Assembly (NCBI GenBank): GCA_021204405.1
Contig: JAJPZJ010000100.1
Coordinates: 1 to 46,196 of the forward strand
DNA length: 46,196 nucleotides
Source of the DNA: Tannerellaceae bacterium
GTDB lineage: Bacteria > Bacteroidota > Bacteroidia > Bacteroidales > Tannerellaceae
Direction of reading: 5' to 3'
Shown: positions 9,075-17,950 of the stretch, in pieces
Position numbering within the stretch: the first letter of the stretch is position 1
How the letters are laid out: each line of letters opens with the position of its first letter
The notes under the pieces: model-generated
What the model saw: the letters and a program-made list of their open reading frames with translations, nothing else
The model's database searches: none
What the model was told of the DNA's origin: nothing
Position numbers and translations under genes: made by a program

Positions 9075-9687
9075 CTTATAACCTACTCCCAGGCTAATGG
9101 TTTGAGTTTTCATTTTGCCGGCGTTATTCCCTGAACTGAAATCGAAGCTTAATTGATATCCGGCCTGCAGGAATATTCCGTTATTGAATGCATAGCCGGC
9201 TATAGCACCTCCACCTATATATCCATGGTCGAGTTCTATTTTATTCTTGCCTTCCTCGCATGCTTTCAAATGTTCTAGTTTTGCATCTGCACTAAGGCCA
9301 TAACCCATATATGGTCCTATTCCAACAAAATATGGTCCTATTCCAACAAAGACCTTACCAGTCCCTGCATTATATTGTCCTAACGCATATACAGGTACTT
9401 CAACACATACATATTTAAAACGGGTCTGTTCACCTTCTGATTTTATTTTGCCTCTGTATAGTTAAAATGTAATCCGGGTTGAATAGCAAAATGCTCATTA
9501 AAACTGATACGTATAAATCCTCCTACTCCGGCTCCCGGGTTAAACTGGTTTTTGCCCCTTCAAATTTGGTGAGTTTAACGTTGGTAAGGTTCCCTTCCAG
9601 GCTAACTCCGAAATTTACGTTAGTTTGTGCATTTGCCATACCGATTGTACTTAAAAGGATAACTACTGCTAGCATACTCTTTTTCAT
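9066..9687 (-). CDS. Outer-membrane beta-barrel protein (OMP_b-brl/PorT-like), two frameshifts
   Basis: The start MKKSMLAVVILLSTIGMANAQ is a clear signal peptide at 9687, and the protein ends in a beta-barrel closing strand (SLGVGYKF followed by L). The pieces join as KTS(F)NPGAGVGGFIRISFN, HFAIQPGLHFNYTEAK, SEGEQTRFKYVCVEVPVYAL and GYGLSADAKLEHLK if one base is added at each of two short homopolymers (9542-9544 and 9446-9449). The alternating pattern is typical of eight-stranded porin-like barrels of Bacteroidetes, whose ligand is rarely known. A 7-residue segment (FVGIGPY) is duplicated in tandem near 9308-9350. No gene partner is obvious. Confidence 0.75.
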
Positions 9688-9830
9688 AACTTTACTTTTT
9701 ATTTGTTGTTTCTGGTACAAATGTATGAGTTCGGTTGGAGGTAGTAGGAGTTTATATACATTCCGGAGTGGTATGTATACCAAATGACTGTTTTCTGCTA
9801 TTTATGGGATAATAAAGAAAAGAGAATAAT

Positions 9831-10244
9831 CTATTTGGAACAGTCTTTACAGATGCCCTTGATTAATGTTTCACAACTTTCGGCCCTGTAACCTTCAGGT
9901 AAAGTATAGGTGGGAGCCGAAACATATCCGAGACATACTACCTGCTGGCAATTAATACAAAAAAAGTGGGCATGGTTACTGGCATGAGGCGCTGTATGGA
10001 AATCATTCAGGACATATTTTACGGTTATATTATCTACTGCAATACGATGGATGATCTGTGCTTCCTGTAAGGTCTGTACAGTGCGGTAAAAGGTAACCCG
10101 GTCGTACATTTCGCCCATGGCCGCTTTAATATCATTTTCGGTTAAGGATATATCGCTGTTTTGCAGGATGTTGATCAGCAGGATTTGTTGGGCAGTCTTT
10201 TTTAATCCTTTACTTTTTAGTATGTCAGCTGCATTCATTTTCAT
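9831..10244 (-). CDS. Fur-family metal regulator (Zur-like by context)
   Basis: The 137-residue protein has a winged-helix N-terminus (ILKSKGLKKTAQQILLINIL, then VTFYRTVQTLQEAQIIHRI). Its C-terminal dimerisation domain has two structural-zinc CxxC pairs (FFCINCQQVVC and GICKDCSK) and a His-rich metal site (HTAPHASNHAHFF). The start at 10244 (MKMNAADILKSKG) is preferred to 10283 because the extra residues do not fit the family. Fur proteins repress metal-uptake genes when the metal is bound. It is divergent from a His-rich membrane protein and a TonB receptor, which makes a zinc-uptake (Zur) or iron (Fur) role likely. The sequence alone does not decide which. Confidence 0.88.
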   Translation of the reverse strand: MKMNAADILKSKGLKKTAQQILLINILQNSDISLTENDIKAAMGEMYDRVTFYRTVQTLQEAQIIHRIAVDNITVKYVLNDFHTAPHASNHAHFFCINCQQVVCLGYVSAPTYTLPEGYRAESCETLIKGICKDCSK

Positions 10245-10297
10245 TTCTGTGTGTAAAGATACGGCAGGGGAAACGGATGACAAAATAAAATATTATC

Positions 10298-10305
10298 TAT
10301 TTTTG
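10298..10305 (+). promoter_or_regulatory. Promoter -7 box (TATTTTTG) of metal-uptake operon
   Basis: TATTTTTG matches TAnnTTTG and lies 21 bp before the ATG at 10326, in the gap shared with the divergent Fur-family gene. A Fur/Zur operator would be expected to overlap it. I see no clear dyad. Confidence 0.55.
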
Positions 10306-10325
10306 TACCGGTAAATAGCTAACGG

Positions 10326-10649
10326 ATGCGCATAGATCGTAAGATAAATAGTTTTCTGGCAGGGATGCTTTTATTCCTGTTTATACTACCTGCGGTAGGA
10401 AAAACGATCCATATGCACCAGTGTGCTATCCGGATGCTCCATTGTACGGACGAAGGACATCATCATCCGGTTCACCAATGCGAGGATTGTTCTATCTGTA
10501 ATTTTATTTTATACTACTATACTCCTGTGGAAAGTGACCCTTTTACCCCTGTCACTTTATATGCGGAAATTATACAGGTAGAAGAAGATGAATCCATTTA
10601 TATTACTAATTCCCTTTCATGTTATCTCCGGGGGCCTCCCCAGGTATAG
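10326..10649 (+). CDS. Small His/Cys-rich exported or membrane protein
   Basis: The 107-residue protein has one N-terminal hydrophobic segment (FLAGMLLFLFILPAVGKT). A metal-binding stretch with MHQC, HCTDEGHHHPVHQC and EDCSICNF follows. The C-terminus is SCYLRGPP, reminiscent of DUF2946-like proteins that accompany TonB receptors. It is the first gene of a plus-strand operon with the receptor at 10723 and the His-rich lipoprotein at 12876. Likely role: periplasmic handling of a divalent metal such as zinc. The function is inferred from residue content and context only. Confidence 0.65.
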   Translation: MRIDRKINSFLAGMLLFLFILPAVGKTIHMHQCAIRMLHCTDEGHHHPVHQCEDCSICNFILYYYTPVESDPFTPVTLYAEIIQVEEDESIYITNSLSCYLRGPPQV

Positions 10650-10662
10650 TTCTGTGTTTTAG

Positions 10663-10685
10663 CGGCAACGCTCTGTTTGTTGCCG
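10663..10685 (+). terminator. Stem-loop between His-rich gene and TonB receptor gene
   Basis: CGGCAAC (10663-10669) pairs with GTTGCCG (10679-10685) around a 9-nt loop. There is no T tract, so it may be a processing or stability element that sets different levels for the two genes rather than a full terminator. Confidence 0.45.
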
Positions 10686-10722
10686 GTTTCCTGAATTTTA
10701 TAAACATAAAACTTATATCATT

Positions 10723-12873
10723 ATGCGTATCGGATCCATTCCGTATATGCTCATGGTATGGTTTGTATTGCCGCTTTCTGCTCAGGTAATAGATACATTA
10801 CAGGTTTATGAGTTGGAAGAGGTAGTGGTAAGTGAATCGTTTCAGCGTATACAAACGCTTCGTTCGGCCCTGACTGTGGATGTGGCTGAAAAAGAATTTC
10901 TGGAGCGCCATTTCACAGGTAACCTGATGCAAACCCTTGAGCATATACCGGGTATTCGTTCTATGGATATCGGATCGGGCTTTTCCAAACCTATGATAAG
11001 GGGAATGGCTTTCAACCGTGTTACCGTAACTGAAAACGGTATCAAACAAGAGGGTCAGCAGTGGGGAGCTGACCATGGGCTTGAGATAGATGCTTTTAAT
11101 GCCGAACGGATCATTGTCCGGAAAGGGCCGGCCTCACTATTATATGGTAGCGATGCGATGGGAGGAGCTATTGAGATCCTGCCTGTAAGGCCACCTGTAA
11201 CCAATCAGGTGTTTGGAGAGGTAACCCTGTTGGGCAAATCGGTGAATGATAATATCGGTGCTTCGGTATTGCTTGGTTTCAAGCATGATGCCTGGTACAC
11301 ACGGGTGCGTTACTCCCAGCAGGATTATGGCGATTACCGGGTTCCTACAGATATGGTGGTCTACCTCACCCAACGATTGCCTATCCATAACCGGAAATTG
11401 AAAAATACGGCCGGACGCGAACGGAATGGTAACCTGTATACCTCTTACCGGAAGGGAAGCTATTCTGCTGATTATGGGATAAGCAATGTATACCAGAAAT
11501 CCGGTTTTTTCCCGGGTGCCCACGGCGTACCCAGTGCTTCCCGTCTGGCAGACGATGGCAACAGCCGGAATATAGAACTCCCTTACAATACCGTAAACCA
11601 CTTGAAGGTAAGTACCAAACAGCAATATCTATGGGAGGACTGGATCGCTACCTGGGATATGGGTTACCAGAATAACCGGCGGGAAGAATGAAGTGAATTC
11701 CATACCCATTATGGTACCCAGGTACCCCCTGAGAAGAATCCGGATAAGGAGCTGGGCTTTTACCTGAATACATTCAGCTCTACAATGAAGTTACGTTGGA
11801 TACCATCCTACCAGTGGGAGCATACAGCCGGTTGGGAAATGCAGTACCAACGCAATCATATCGATGGATATTCATTCCTGTTGCCGGAATATACCCGTTT
11901 CACAACCGGGTTGATGTGGCTTTCTAATTTCCGGATGTCAGACCACTTTTCTTTTAGCGGAGGTGCACGCCTGGATTATGGAAAGGCTGATATCTCTTCT
12001 TATAAAGATGAATATCTGGAAGAGTACCTGCGTAAGAATGACTATGCAGCCGATGTGATCGAAACATATGAGTGGCGCAGTTATGCGATAAACCGTTCGT
12101 TTGCCAACTATTCTGCCTCACTGGGCATGGTCTGGACACCGGCTGTTGCCCATACAGTTAAAGCCAATGTAGGGCGTAGCTTCCGGTTACCCGGTGCCAA
12201 TGAACTGGCTTCTAATGGGGTACACCACGGTACATTCCGTCATGAACAGGGTGATCCGGAATTAAAGTCAGAGCAGGGGTGGCAGGTGGATGCATCTTAC
12301 TTCTATGAACAGAAGGGTATTACTTTCTCGGTATCGCCTTTTGCCAGTTGGTACGAGAACTATATCTATCTTAAGCCCACCGGCGAGTGGTCTATTCTAC
12401 CACATGCCGGACAGGTATACCGGTATACGGGTGCGAAAGTGGTGTTTATGGGTGCTGAGGCAAGCCTGGGAATAGATTTCCTGCGCCATTTCCATTATGA
12501 AATTTCAGGAGAGTGTGTATATACCTATAACCGCGACGAGAATATACCGCTTAGTTTCTCTCCTCCGGCTTCCATGAGGAATTCATTGGGATGGAACCAT
12601 AGATATATAAATCTCCGGGTAGAGTTGCAGAGTATTGCAGCACAGAACCGGGTGGCACGTAATGAAGATACTACACCGGGCGCTCACCTGCTCCATGCTA
12701 CTGTAGGAGGGAATATCCGTATAGGAGGAACAGTGGCTGAGATTCAGCTTTCGGCTTCCAACCTGCTGGATAAAAAATATTTTAATCATTTAAGTTTTTA
12801 CCGGAAGATACAGATTCCCGAACCGGGACGTAATTTCCAGTTATTAGTTAAAGTACCATTTAAAAGTAAATAA
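10723..12873 (+). CDS. TonB-dependent outer-membrane receptor, probably for metal (in-frame TGA at 11689)
   Basis: The protein of about 716 residues has a signal peptide (ending in LPLSAQ). Its plug domain reads LMQTLEHIPGIRSMDIGSG, then KPMIRGMAFNRVTVTENG and GPASLLYGSDAMGGAIEI. A 22-strand barrel follows and ends with a strand typical of the family (EPGRNFQLLVKVPF). No CarboxypepD-reg domain is present, so this is a metal- or cofactor-type receptor rather than a SusC. A TGA at 11689-11691 interrupts the frame (RREE stop SEFHTHYG) without any frame change. TGG (Trp) at that place would restore it. Fur, His-rich and HDHDDEGHD-bearing neighbours point to zinc or a similar metal. Confidence 0.88.
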
Positions 12874-12875
12874 AA

Positions 12876-13382
12876 ATGAGATCAATAATGAAATTTTCAA
12901 CATTCCTATTCGTTTTCACTACTTTAGTTTTATTCACATCCTGTGATAAAGATGATGAAACCAATGATACTACTCCACCCGCCATTAAATTGATCTCTCC
13001 GGCAGAAGGAGTTGTATTGCAAATTGGAGAAAAGATATATTTTGAAACAGAATTTTCTGATAATACCAAACTGGCTTCTTATAAAGTTAATATCCATTCT
13101 GCAGCCGGCCATACGCATGGAGATGACGAACATGAGCATGGCCATGGTGATGATACTGAAAGTTATGAATATAATGGTTCCTGGAACTTACCGGCTGAGC
13201 AGACAGCTTCTGTAAGCCATACCGAAATTGTTATTTCCGATGAAGCAACCAATGGGGATTATCATTTCATGGTTTACTGTTCCGACCAATTTGGTAATGA
13301 GTCGTATATCGTTATCAATGTAATACTTTCCGGGAGAGAAGATCGGGATCACGACCATGACGATGAAGGCCACGATTATTAA
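12876..13382 (+). CDS. His-rich lipoprotein (DUF4625-like) of the metal operon
   Basis: The ATG follows the receptor stop codon by two bases, so the genes are co-transcribed. The lipoprotein signal ends LVLFTSC. An acidic linker (DKDDETNDTTPP) leads to an immunoglobulin-like domain (AIKLISPAEGVVLQIGEKIY). That domain is interrupted by HTHGDDEHEHGHGDD and followed by a His/Asp tail (DRDHDHDDEGHD). Such tracts bind zinc, nickel or copper. The likely job is to bind the metal at the cell surface and hand it to the receptor. A second possible start lies four codons in (12888). Confidence 0.75.
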   Translation: MRSIMKFSTFLFVFTTLVLFTSCDKDDETNDTTPPAIKLISPAEGVVLQIGEKIYFETEFSDNTKLASYKVNIHSAAGHTHGDDEHEHGHGDDTESYEYNGSWNLPAEQTASVSHTEIVISDEATNGDYHFMVYCSDQFGNESYIVINVILSGREDRDHDHDDEGHDY

Positions 13383-13407
13383 ATATTCTCAGGATATTAT
13401 AAATAAG

Positions 13408-13441
13408 GAACAGGATATGTAAAAATAGCCTGTTCTTTTTT
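13408..13441 (+). terminator. Rho-independent terminator of the metal operon
   Basis: GAACAGG (13408-13414) pairs with CCTGTTC (13429-13435), followed directly by a run of T. Confidence 0.85.
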
Positions 13442-13576
13442 ATATATAGTTTCTATATGATTATAAATACATTATGAAAATAAATTCTCTAAAAAGATAA
13501 ATATTTTTCAAAAAATATAGAGTTGTTTTTTGCTTAATTGTTTAAATTTACTCGATTAACAAAAGAACACTACCAA

Positions 13577-16144
13577 ATGAATCTAAAACAAAAACTGCTT
13601 TCAGCTGTTATGACTGGCGGGCTATTGGCTTTTACTATTACTATCCCTCTTGCTACAGCCCAGAATATCGTAACGATTTTCGGACAGGAAAAAGTTGAAA
13701 AAACAGATGAAGGTGAAGTCTTCCACCATTTCCGTAATGGACTTATGTTGCCTGGAATGGTAAATCCGGGTACCTTGTTTAATGGTCAGGATATGATTGC
13801 CTGGCTTTATGCAACCAGTAAGTTTGTTACTCCTCAGGCGGGTGACTCTTTACCGTATGAATATCCTAACACCAGTATTGCCGATATACCTATACCACGG
13901 AATATACGGTTTGCGCTTCCTGCTCTGCCGGAATGGAAATGGATAGAATTACAGGCAGATACTAACGATGTATTTCGTAGTCCTTCCCTGCGTTTTGCCT
14001 ATCTATATACTGCTTACGAATCACCAAAAGAACAGATTGCCTTGCTGGAAACTACCGGCGGTACCCGTACCTATATTAATGGTTTTCCTCACGAGGGCGA
14101 TCATTACGATTTTGGCTATACACTAACGCCGGTTAAATTGAAGAAGGGACTAAACGAGATTATCTATACACCGGGACGTTTTGGCAAAGTTGAGTCTAAG
14201 CTGGTAAAACCGGATAAAGCAGTTATGTTTACATTGCGCGATATGACCCTGCCTGACCTGGTTATTGGAGAGGCAGATACCAAATGGGCTGCTATCCGGG
14301 TGGTAAATGCAACGGAAAAACCGTTGAAAGGACTCATGATCCGCACTACATTAGCTAACGGACAACAGGAGGTATACAAAACGGATGAAGTAATGCCGCT
14401 GAGCGTTCGTAAACTCAAATATAAATTGCCTGCCGGACAGGAGAAGGAACCGGGAGAGGTAGCCGTCAAGGTAGAATTACTGGATCGGAACGGCAAATTA
14501 CTGGATCAGGCAGATATACAGGTTCGCCAGGTATTACCTGCTGTCCATCACGAACGAACTTTTGTGAGTGCTATAGATGGTAGTGTACAATATTATAGCG
14601 TGGCTCCGGCTATACGCACGGCAGCCGACGAAACCAAAGCTATGATACTTACCGTGCATGGCGCAGGTGTGGAAGCCCGTAACCAGGCACGTGCTTATAA
14701 ATCCAAAGACTGGGTGGATGTAGTAGCTGCAACCAACCGCCGCCCATATGGTTTTAACTGGGAAGAGTGGGGACGTTTAGATGCGCTGGAAGTGCTTAAA
14801 GAGGCCCGCCGGGTATATCAACCTGATCTTTCCCGTACCTACCTGACCGGCCACTCTATGGGGGGGCATGGTAGTTGGTTCCTGGGTACTACTTATCCGG
14901 ATAAGTTTGCTGCGGTGGCTCCTTGTGCCGGTTATCCTGATATGGCCGGATATGGCTTTGGCCGTACGGATGCGCAGCATAACAGCAATAAACTCTATCA
15001 GACATTTGCCAGAGGAGCTAATGGTGGCCGTGTAATGACGATGGCCGAAAACCTGAAGCAATCCGGCATTTATATCTACCATGGTGATTCGGACAAAGTC
15101 GTACTACCGGAACAGGCACATAAAATGCGGGCGTTACTGGGTACTTTCCATAATGATTTCTGCTATTACGAATATCCGGGTGGCGAACATTGGTTTGGTG
15201 ATATCAGTGTAGACTGGCCGGCCATTTTCGATTTCTTCCGGGCCCGTTCCATCCCGCAAAATAAGGAAGTAAATGTGATCGACTTTTATACGGCTTCTCC
15301 TGTGATTTCGGCAACTGATTATTGGATACGGGTAGAACAACAGGTAAAACCCTTCGAGTTCACAAATATCAAAGCTCGCCGCCAGGGAGATAGCCTTTTT
15401 GTGGATAAGGCAGAAAATGCCTCGGTGATGGTATTGGATCTTCCTTCATTAACTTTTACCGGCGAGACAGCCGTAATACATATCGACGGAAAAGAACTTG
15501 CTGCTCCGGTAGGTAAAGAAGCAATCCTTTCTCTGGTAGATGGTGGATGGAAGTTTGCAGACCGGGTAGATACACAACAAAAGTATTCGGCCCGTTCCGG
15601 AGGATTTAAATATGCTTATACCAATAATGTGGTATTTGTATATGCAACCAAAGGAACTGCCAGGGAGAATGAATGGTATTGTAATAAGGCCCGGTTTGAT
15701 GCAGAAACATTCTATTATCGTGGCAATGGCTCTATTGATGTAATTCCGGATACGGAATATAGTCCAGCGAAATATGCCGGCCGTAATGTGGTGCTTTACG
15801 GTAATAAAGAGAATAACCGTGCCTGGAATGTGTTACTTAAAAACTGTCCTGTGCAGGTTTCCCGCAATGAAATTACTGCCGGTGGACGCTCTTTCAAAGG
15901 GAATGACCTGGGTACATACTTTGTATATCCTCATCCAGAGGATGATATTGCTTTGGTAGGTGTTGTAGCGGGTACGGGTGATGCCGGTATGCGTGCCACC
16001 TCCCCGAACAATTATATTTCAGGGATTACCGGTTTTCCTGACCTCATGATCTATCGTGCAGATATATTACGTGACGGATTGGAGGCTGTTGAGGCAGCCG
16101 GTTATTTTGATAATGACTGGACATTAACGGGAGGAGATTTTTGA
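13577..16144 (+). CDS. Secreted alpha/beta-hydrolase (S9-like esterase), multidomain
   Basis: The 855-residue protein starts MNLKQKLLSAVMTGGLLAF with a signal peptide ending at TAQN; the start at 13577 is preferred to 13538. The middle holds an alpha/beta-hydrolase domain of the prolyl-oligopeptidase/acetyl-esterase type. Its nucleophile elbow is GHSMGGHGSW (about residues 425-434), the acid is probably in YHGDSDKVV (about 502) and the histidine is in GGEHWFGD (about 536). The N-terminal 300 residues are beta-rich and of no family I can name. The C-terminal 300 residues are also beta-rich. The frame is intact despite a G7 run in the motif. A carbohydrate esterase acting on decorated plant glycans is the best guess; a peptidase is the alternative. 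Confidence 0.75.
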   Translation: MNLKQKLLSAVMTGGLLAFTITIPLATAQNIVTIFGQEKVEKTDEGEVFHHFRNGLMLPGMVNPGTLFNGQDMIAWLYATSKFVTPQAGDSLPYEYPNTSIADIPIPRNIRFALPALPEWKWIELQADTNDVFRSPSLRFAYLYTAYESPKEQIALLETTGGTRTYINGFPHEGDHYDFGYTLTPVKLKKGLNEIIYTPGRFGKVESKLVKPDKAVMFTLRDMTLPDLVIGEADTKWAAIRVVNATEKPLKGLMIRTTLANGQQEVYKTDEVMPLSVRKLKYKLPAGQEKEPGEVAVKVELLDRNGKLLDQADIQVRQVLPAVHHERTFVSAIDGSVQYYSVAPAIRTAADETKAMILTVHGAGVEARNQARAYKSKDWVDVVAATNRRPYGFNWEEWGRLDALEVLKEARRVYQPDLSRTYLTGHSMGGHGSWFLGTTYPDKFAAVAPCAGYPDMAGYGFGRTDAQHNSNKLYQTFARGANGGRVMTMAENLKQSGIYIYHGDSDKVVLPEQAHKMRALLGTFHNDFCYYEYPGGEHWFGDISVDWPAIFDFFRARSIPQNKEVNVIDFYTASPVISATDYWIRVEQQVKPFEFTNIKARRQGDSLFVDKAENASVMVLDLPSLTFTGETAVIHIDGKELAAPVGKEAILSLVDGGWKFADRVDTQQKYSARSGGFKYAYTNNVVFVYATKGTARENEWYCNKARFDAETFYYRGNGSIDVIPDTEYSPAKYAGRNVVLYGNKENNRAWNVLLKNCPVQVSRNEITAGGRSFKGNDLGTYFVYPHPEDDIALVGVVAGTGDAGMRATSPNNYISGITGFPDLMIYRADILRDGLEAVEAAGYFDNDWTLTGGDF

Positions 16145-16167
16145 ATTAAATAAAGAGAAGATAGGGA

Positions 16168-16199
16168 AAGGCCGGAAGAAAAACTTCCGGCCTTTTTCT
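16168..16199 (+). terminator. Rho-independent terminator of the esterase gene
   Basis: A perfect 11-bp stem, AAGGCCGGAAG (16168-16178) with CTTCCGGCCTT (16184-16194), has a loop of five A and a T-rich tail. Confidence 0.92.
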
Positions 16200-16226
16200 T
16201 CCATGGAATAAGTGTAAAGATAGAGT

Positions 16227-16289
16227 GTGAACTTACTTATAGGGCTCCAGGGTTCCTGCAAGATTTGTATCCACCTATAAGAAGTTCAC
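16227..16289 (+). ncRNA. Structured repeat element E1 (conserved-loop hairpin)
   Basis: The stem pairs GTGAACTTACTTATAGG (16227-16243) with CCTATAAGAAGTTCAC (16274-16289), leaving one bulged base. The 30-nt loop contains AGGGTTCCTGCAAG and ends TATCCA. The same loop occurs at E2 (16911-16943) and, on the other strand, in E3, each time inside an unrelated but base-paired stem. I cannot tie it to a named RNA family. It may be RNA or a DNA-level recombination or transposition element. Confidence 0.55.
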
Positions 16290-16743
16290 GTCTCTTTATA
16301 ATGGAGTTTTTGCTGAATCTTTAACAAATTGGTTGATGATATTTTTATTTGTTTTCTTTTCGGTTATTCCGGTTTATTCGTTAATTTAGTATTGGTTTCT
16401 ATGATTTATAAAATATATCTTATCTTAATTAACTAACCTTTTATATTTAATTAAATAATTCTAAGAACATTTGTTCTATTCTAATTTATTATTTAAAGGT
16501 AATAGGGTTTTTTATTTAATACGAATAAAAGTAGTTATACAAATTACTATTGAAGTTTTAGAAATAATAATGAGAAAGTACAAAATAGGGGAATAGTGAT
16601 TAAAACAAACTTTATTAGATAGTGGTAATTTGAACTATTGATTATCAATCCTTATCTCTCTATAAAATATGTTATTTTTAAAATATATTGAAAAATGAAG
16701 TTAATAATTCCTACTTCATATTTGCCTAATCAAAGGAATGGTA

Positions 16744-16751
16744 TATCTTTG
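16744..16751 (+). promoter_or_regulatory. Promoter -7 box (TATCTTTG) in the gene-free region
   Basis: TATCTTTG is an exact match to TAnnTTTG, with no open reading frame behind it. A transcript from about 16758 would run through E3 antisense and end at E2, whose stem is followed by GTTTTT. That makes a candidate untranslated RNA of about 210 nt. Confidence 0.5.
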
Positions 16752-16793
16752 TGTCTGCTCTTATAGGAGCGAGTATAAAATAGAAGAATTAGG

Positions 16794-16841
16794 TCGCATA
16801 CGGGTAACAAATCTTGCAGAATTTTTAATAAAAGCACGCGA
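16794..16841 (-). ncRNA. Structured repeat element E3 (minus-strand copy)
   Basis: Read on the minus strand, TCGCGTGC and GTATGCGA form a stem with two G-U pairs around a loop containing ATTCTGCAAGATTTGTTACCC. This matches the E1/E2 loop (TCCTGCAAG, then TATCCA). Outside the stem TAG pairs with CTA. The G-U pairs would be mismatches on the plus strand, which suggests the minus strand is the structured one. Confidence 0.45.
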
Positions 16842-16890
16842 ACTAGGGGAATCTATGTTTTGTCTGTAAATTTAATATCTACAGTATAAA

Positions 16891-16970
16891 AAGCGTGGAC
16901 TTTCCTGAGTGCTTTTAGGGATCCTGCAAGTTCCCGTTATCCAACTCAGGGATGTTCCACGCTTGTTTTT
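16891..16970 (+). ncRNA. Structured repeat element E2, terminator-like
   Basis: The helix AAGCGTGGA/TCCACGCTT (16891-16899 and 16956-16964) and the inner helix CCTGAGT/ACTCAGG (16904-16910 and 16944-16950) enclose a 33-nt loop with AGGGATCCTGCAAG and TATCCA. A run of T follows (16966-16970), so this copy can also end transcription, either of the candidate RNA from 16750 or of the opposing TetR gene. The remaining DNA between 16200 and 16990 is AT-rich with no gene. Confidence 0.55.
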
Positions 16971-16990
16971 AACTTTAAAAATTTTATTTA

Positions 16991-17728
16991 TTAATTAGAA
17001 GTATCTTCCTGTATATCTATTTTCATTATATCAGAAATAGTTAATCCAGTAGCTCTTTTTATTTTTGTATAATTGAACCCCTGCGCAAGAAGATATTTAG
17101 TAATATTTATTTGTTCTTCTTCTTCTAAAGGGTTATCTAAAGATTGTAGCATATTTTTATAAATAACTTTTATTTTTTTCCAGTTTTCTTTACTTTTAAA
17201 ATCAACCCCCATGCAGGTACTATATTGTTTGGAAATACTTAAATAGTATATTCCACCTAATATGATAGCGTACGCATATTTATAATCATTATTTGAAAGT
17301 AGATCTGTTAGTTCACTAAAAATGTGTTCTCGCTCTTTAAAAGAACGGCTGGTAGATTTGTTTTTTTCTGCGATTTCCCATTGAATAAGCCTTTTGAATA
17401 GACTATCCTTCGATAAATAATCACAAATTTCATCCAATGTATTCAATAAATTAATTTCCGGCTGAGCAGCTTTGTCCCTTTGTAATAATTCATAATATAC
17501 TTCCGGAAGCCTTAGAGTAGTTAGAAAAAGTACTTTTTCCAGACTATCATAACGTTTATAAAAAACGCCGGGTTCACACTGTGCCTTTTTCACAATATCT
17601 GTTACTGTTGCATTGTGAAAACCATTTCGTTGTATTACTTTTGAGATGGCTTGTTCCAGATCAAATTCTAGTTGAGTTTTAGTCCGTCTGAAACGTTTTT
17701 GTTGGATTTTCCTGCTTTTGTTATCCAT
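16991..17728 (-). CDS. TetR-type regulator with extra C-terminal helix-turn-helix
   Basis: The 245-residue protein is basic at the start (MDNKSRKIQQKRFRRTKTQ), followed by a TetR DNA-binding domain (ISKVIQRNGFHNATVTDIVKKAQCEPGVFYKRYDSLEKVL, read in two blocks). A long helical ligand domain follows. The last 40 residues (TKYLLAQGFNYTKIKRATGL, then SDIMK) look like a second helix-turn-helix of the recombinase-HTH type, which is unusual for TetR proteins. It is divergent from another TetR gene at 17951. The gene is intact and, like its neighbours, markedly AT-rich, suggesting acquisition by transfer. Confidence 0.75.
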   Translation of the reverse strand: MDNKSRKIQQKRFRRTKTQLEFDLEQAISKVIQRNGFHNATVTDIVKKAQCEPGVFYKRYDSLEKVLFLTTLRLPEVYYELLQRDKAAQPEINLLNTLDEICDYLSKDSLFKRLIQWEIAEKNKSTSRSFKEREHIFSELTDLLSNNDYKYAYAIILGGIYYLSISKQYSTCMGVDFKSKENWKKIKVIYKNMLQSLDNPLEEEEQINITKYLLAQGFNYTKIKRATGLTISDIMKIDIQEDTSN

Positions 17729-17950
17729 AATTTAATTAAGTAAGAGTTTCAAAATTGATGTTAAAAGTATTGCATAGTGGAAAATGTTTATTTAGAAATA
17801 TATATAAATTATGCAAATAACAAGTGCTCTTGCTGATTATCAGATATTAATAGAAATGGGATTAAAAGAAGTTATGAGGAGATTTTTTTATTAATGTATA
17901 AATATACCTATATTTCGATAATAAAAATATTCTTTTAAATTGTATTTTTT

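Noticed and set aside
14164..14496. Long antisense open frames, e.g. opposite the esterase, SusD and pectin genes
   Set aside because: They lie opposite strong, motif-bearing genes and have no start context, family match or codon pattern of their own.
16200..16990. Known RNA such as 6S, tmRNA or SRP RNA in the gene-free region
   Set aside because: The hallmark sequences of those RNAs are not visible; only the E1-E3 hairpins can be supported.
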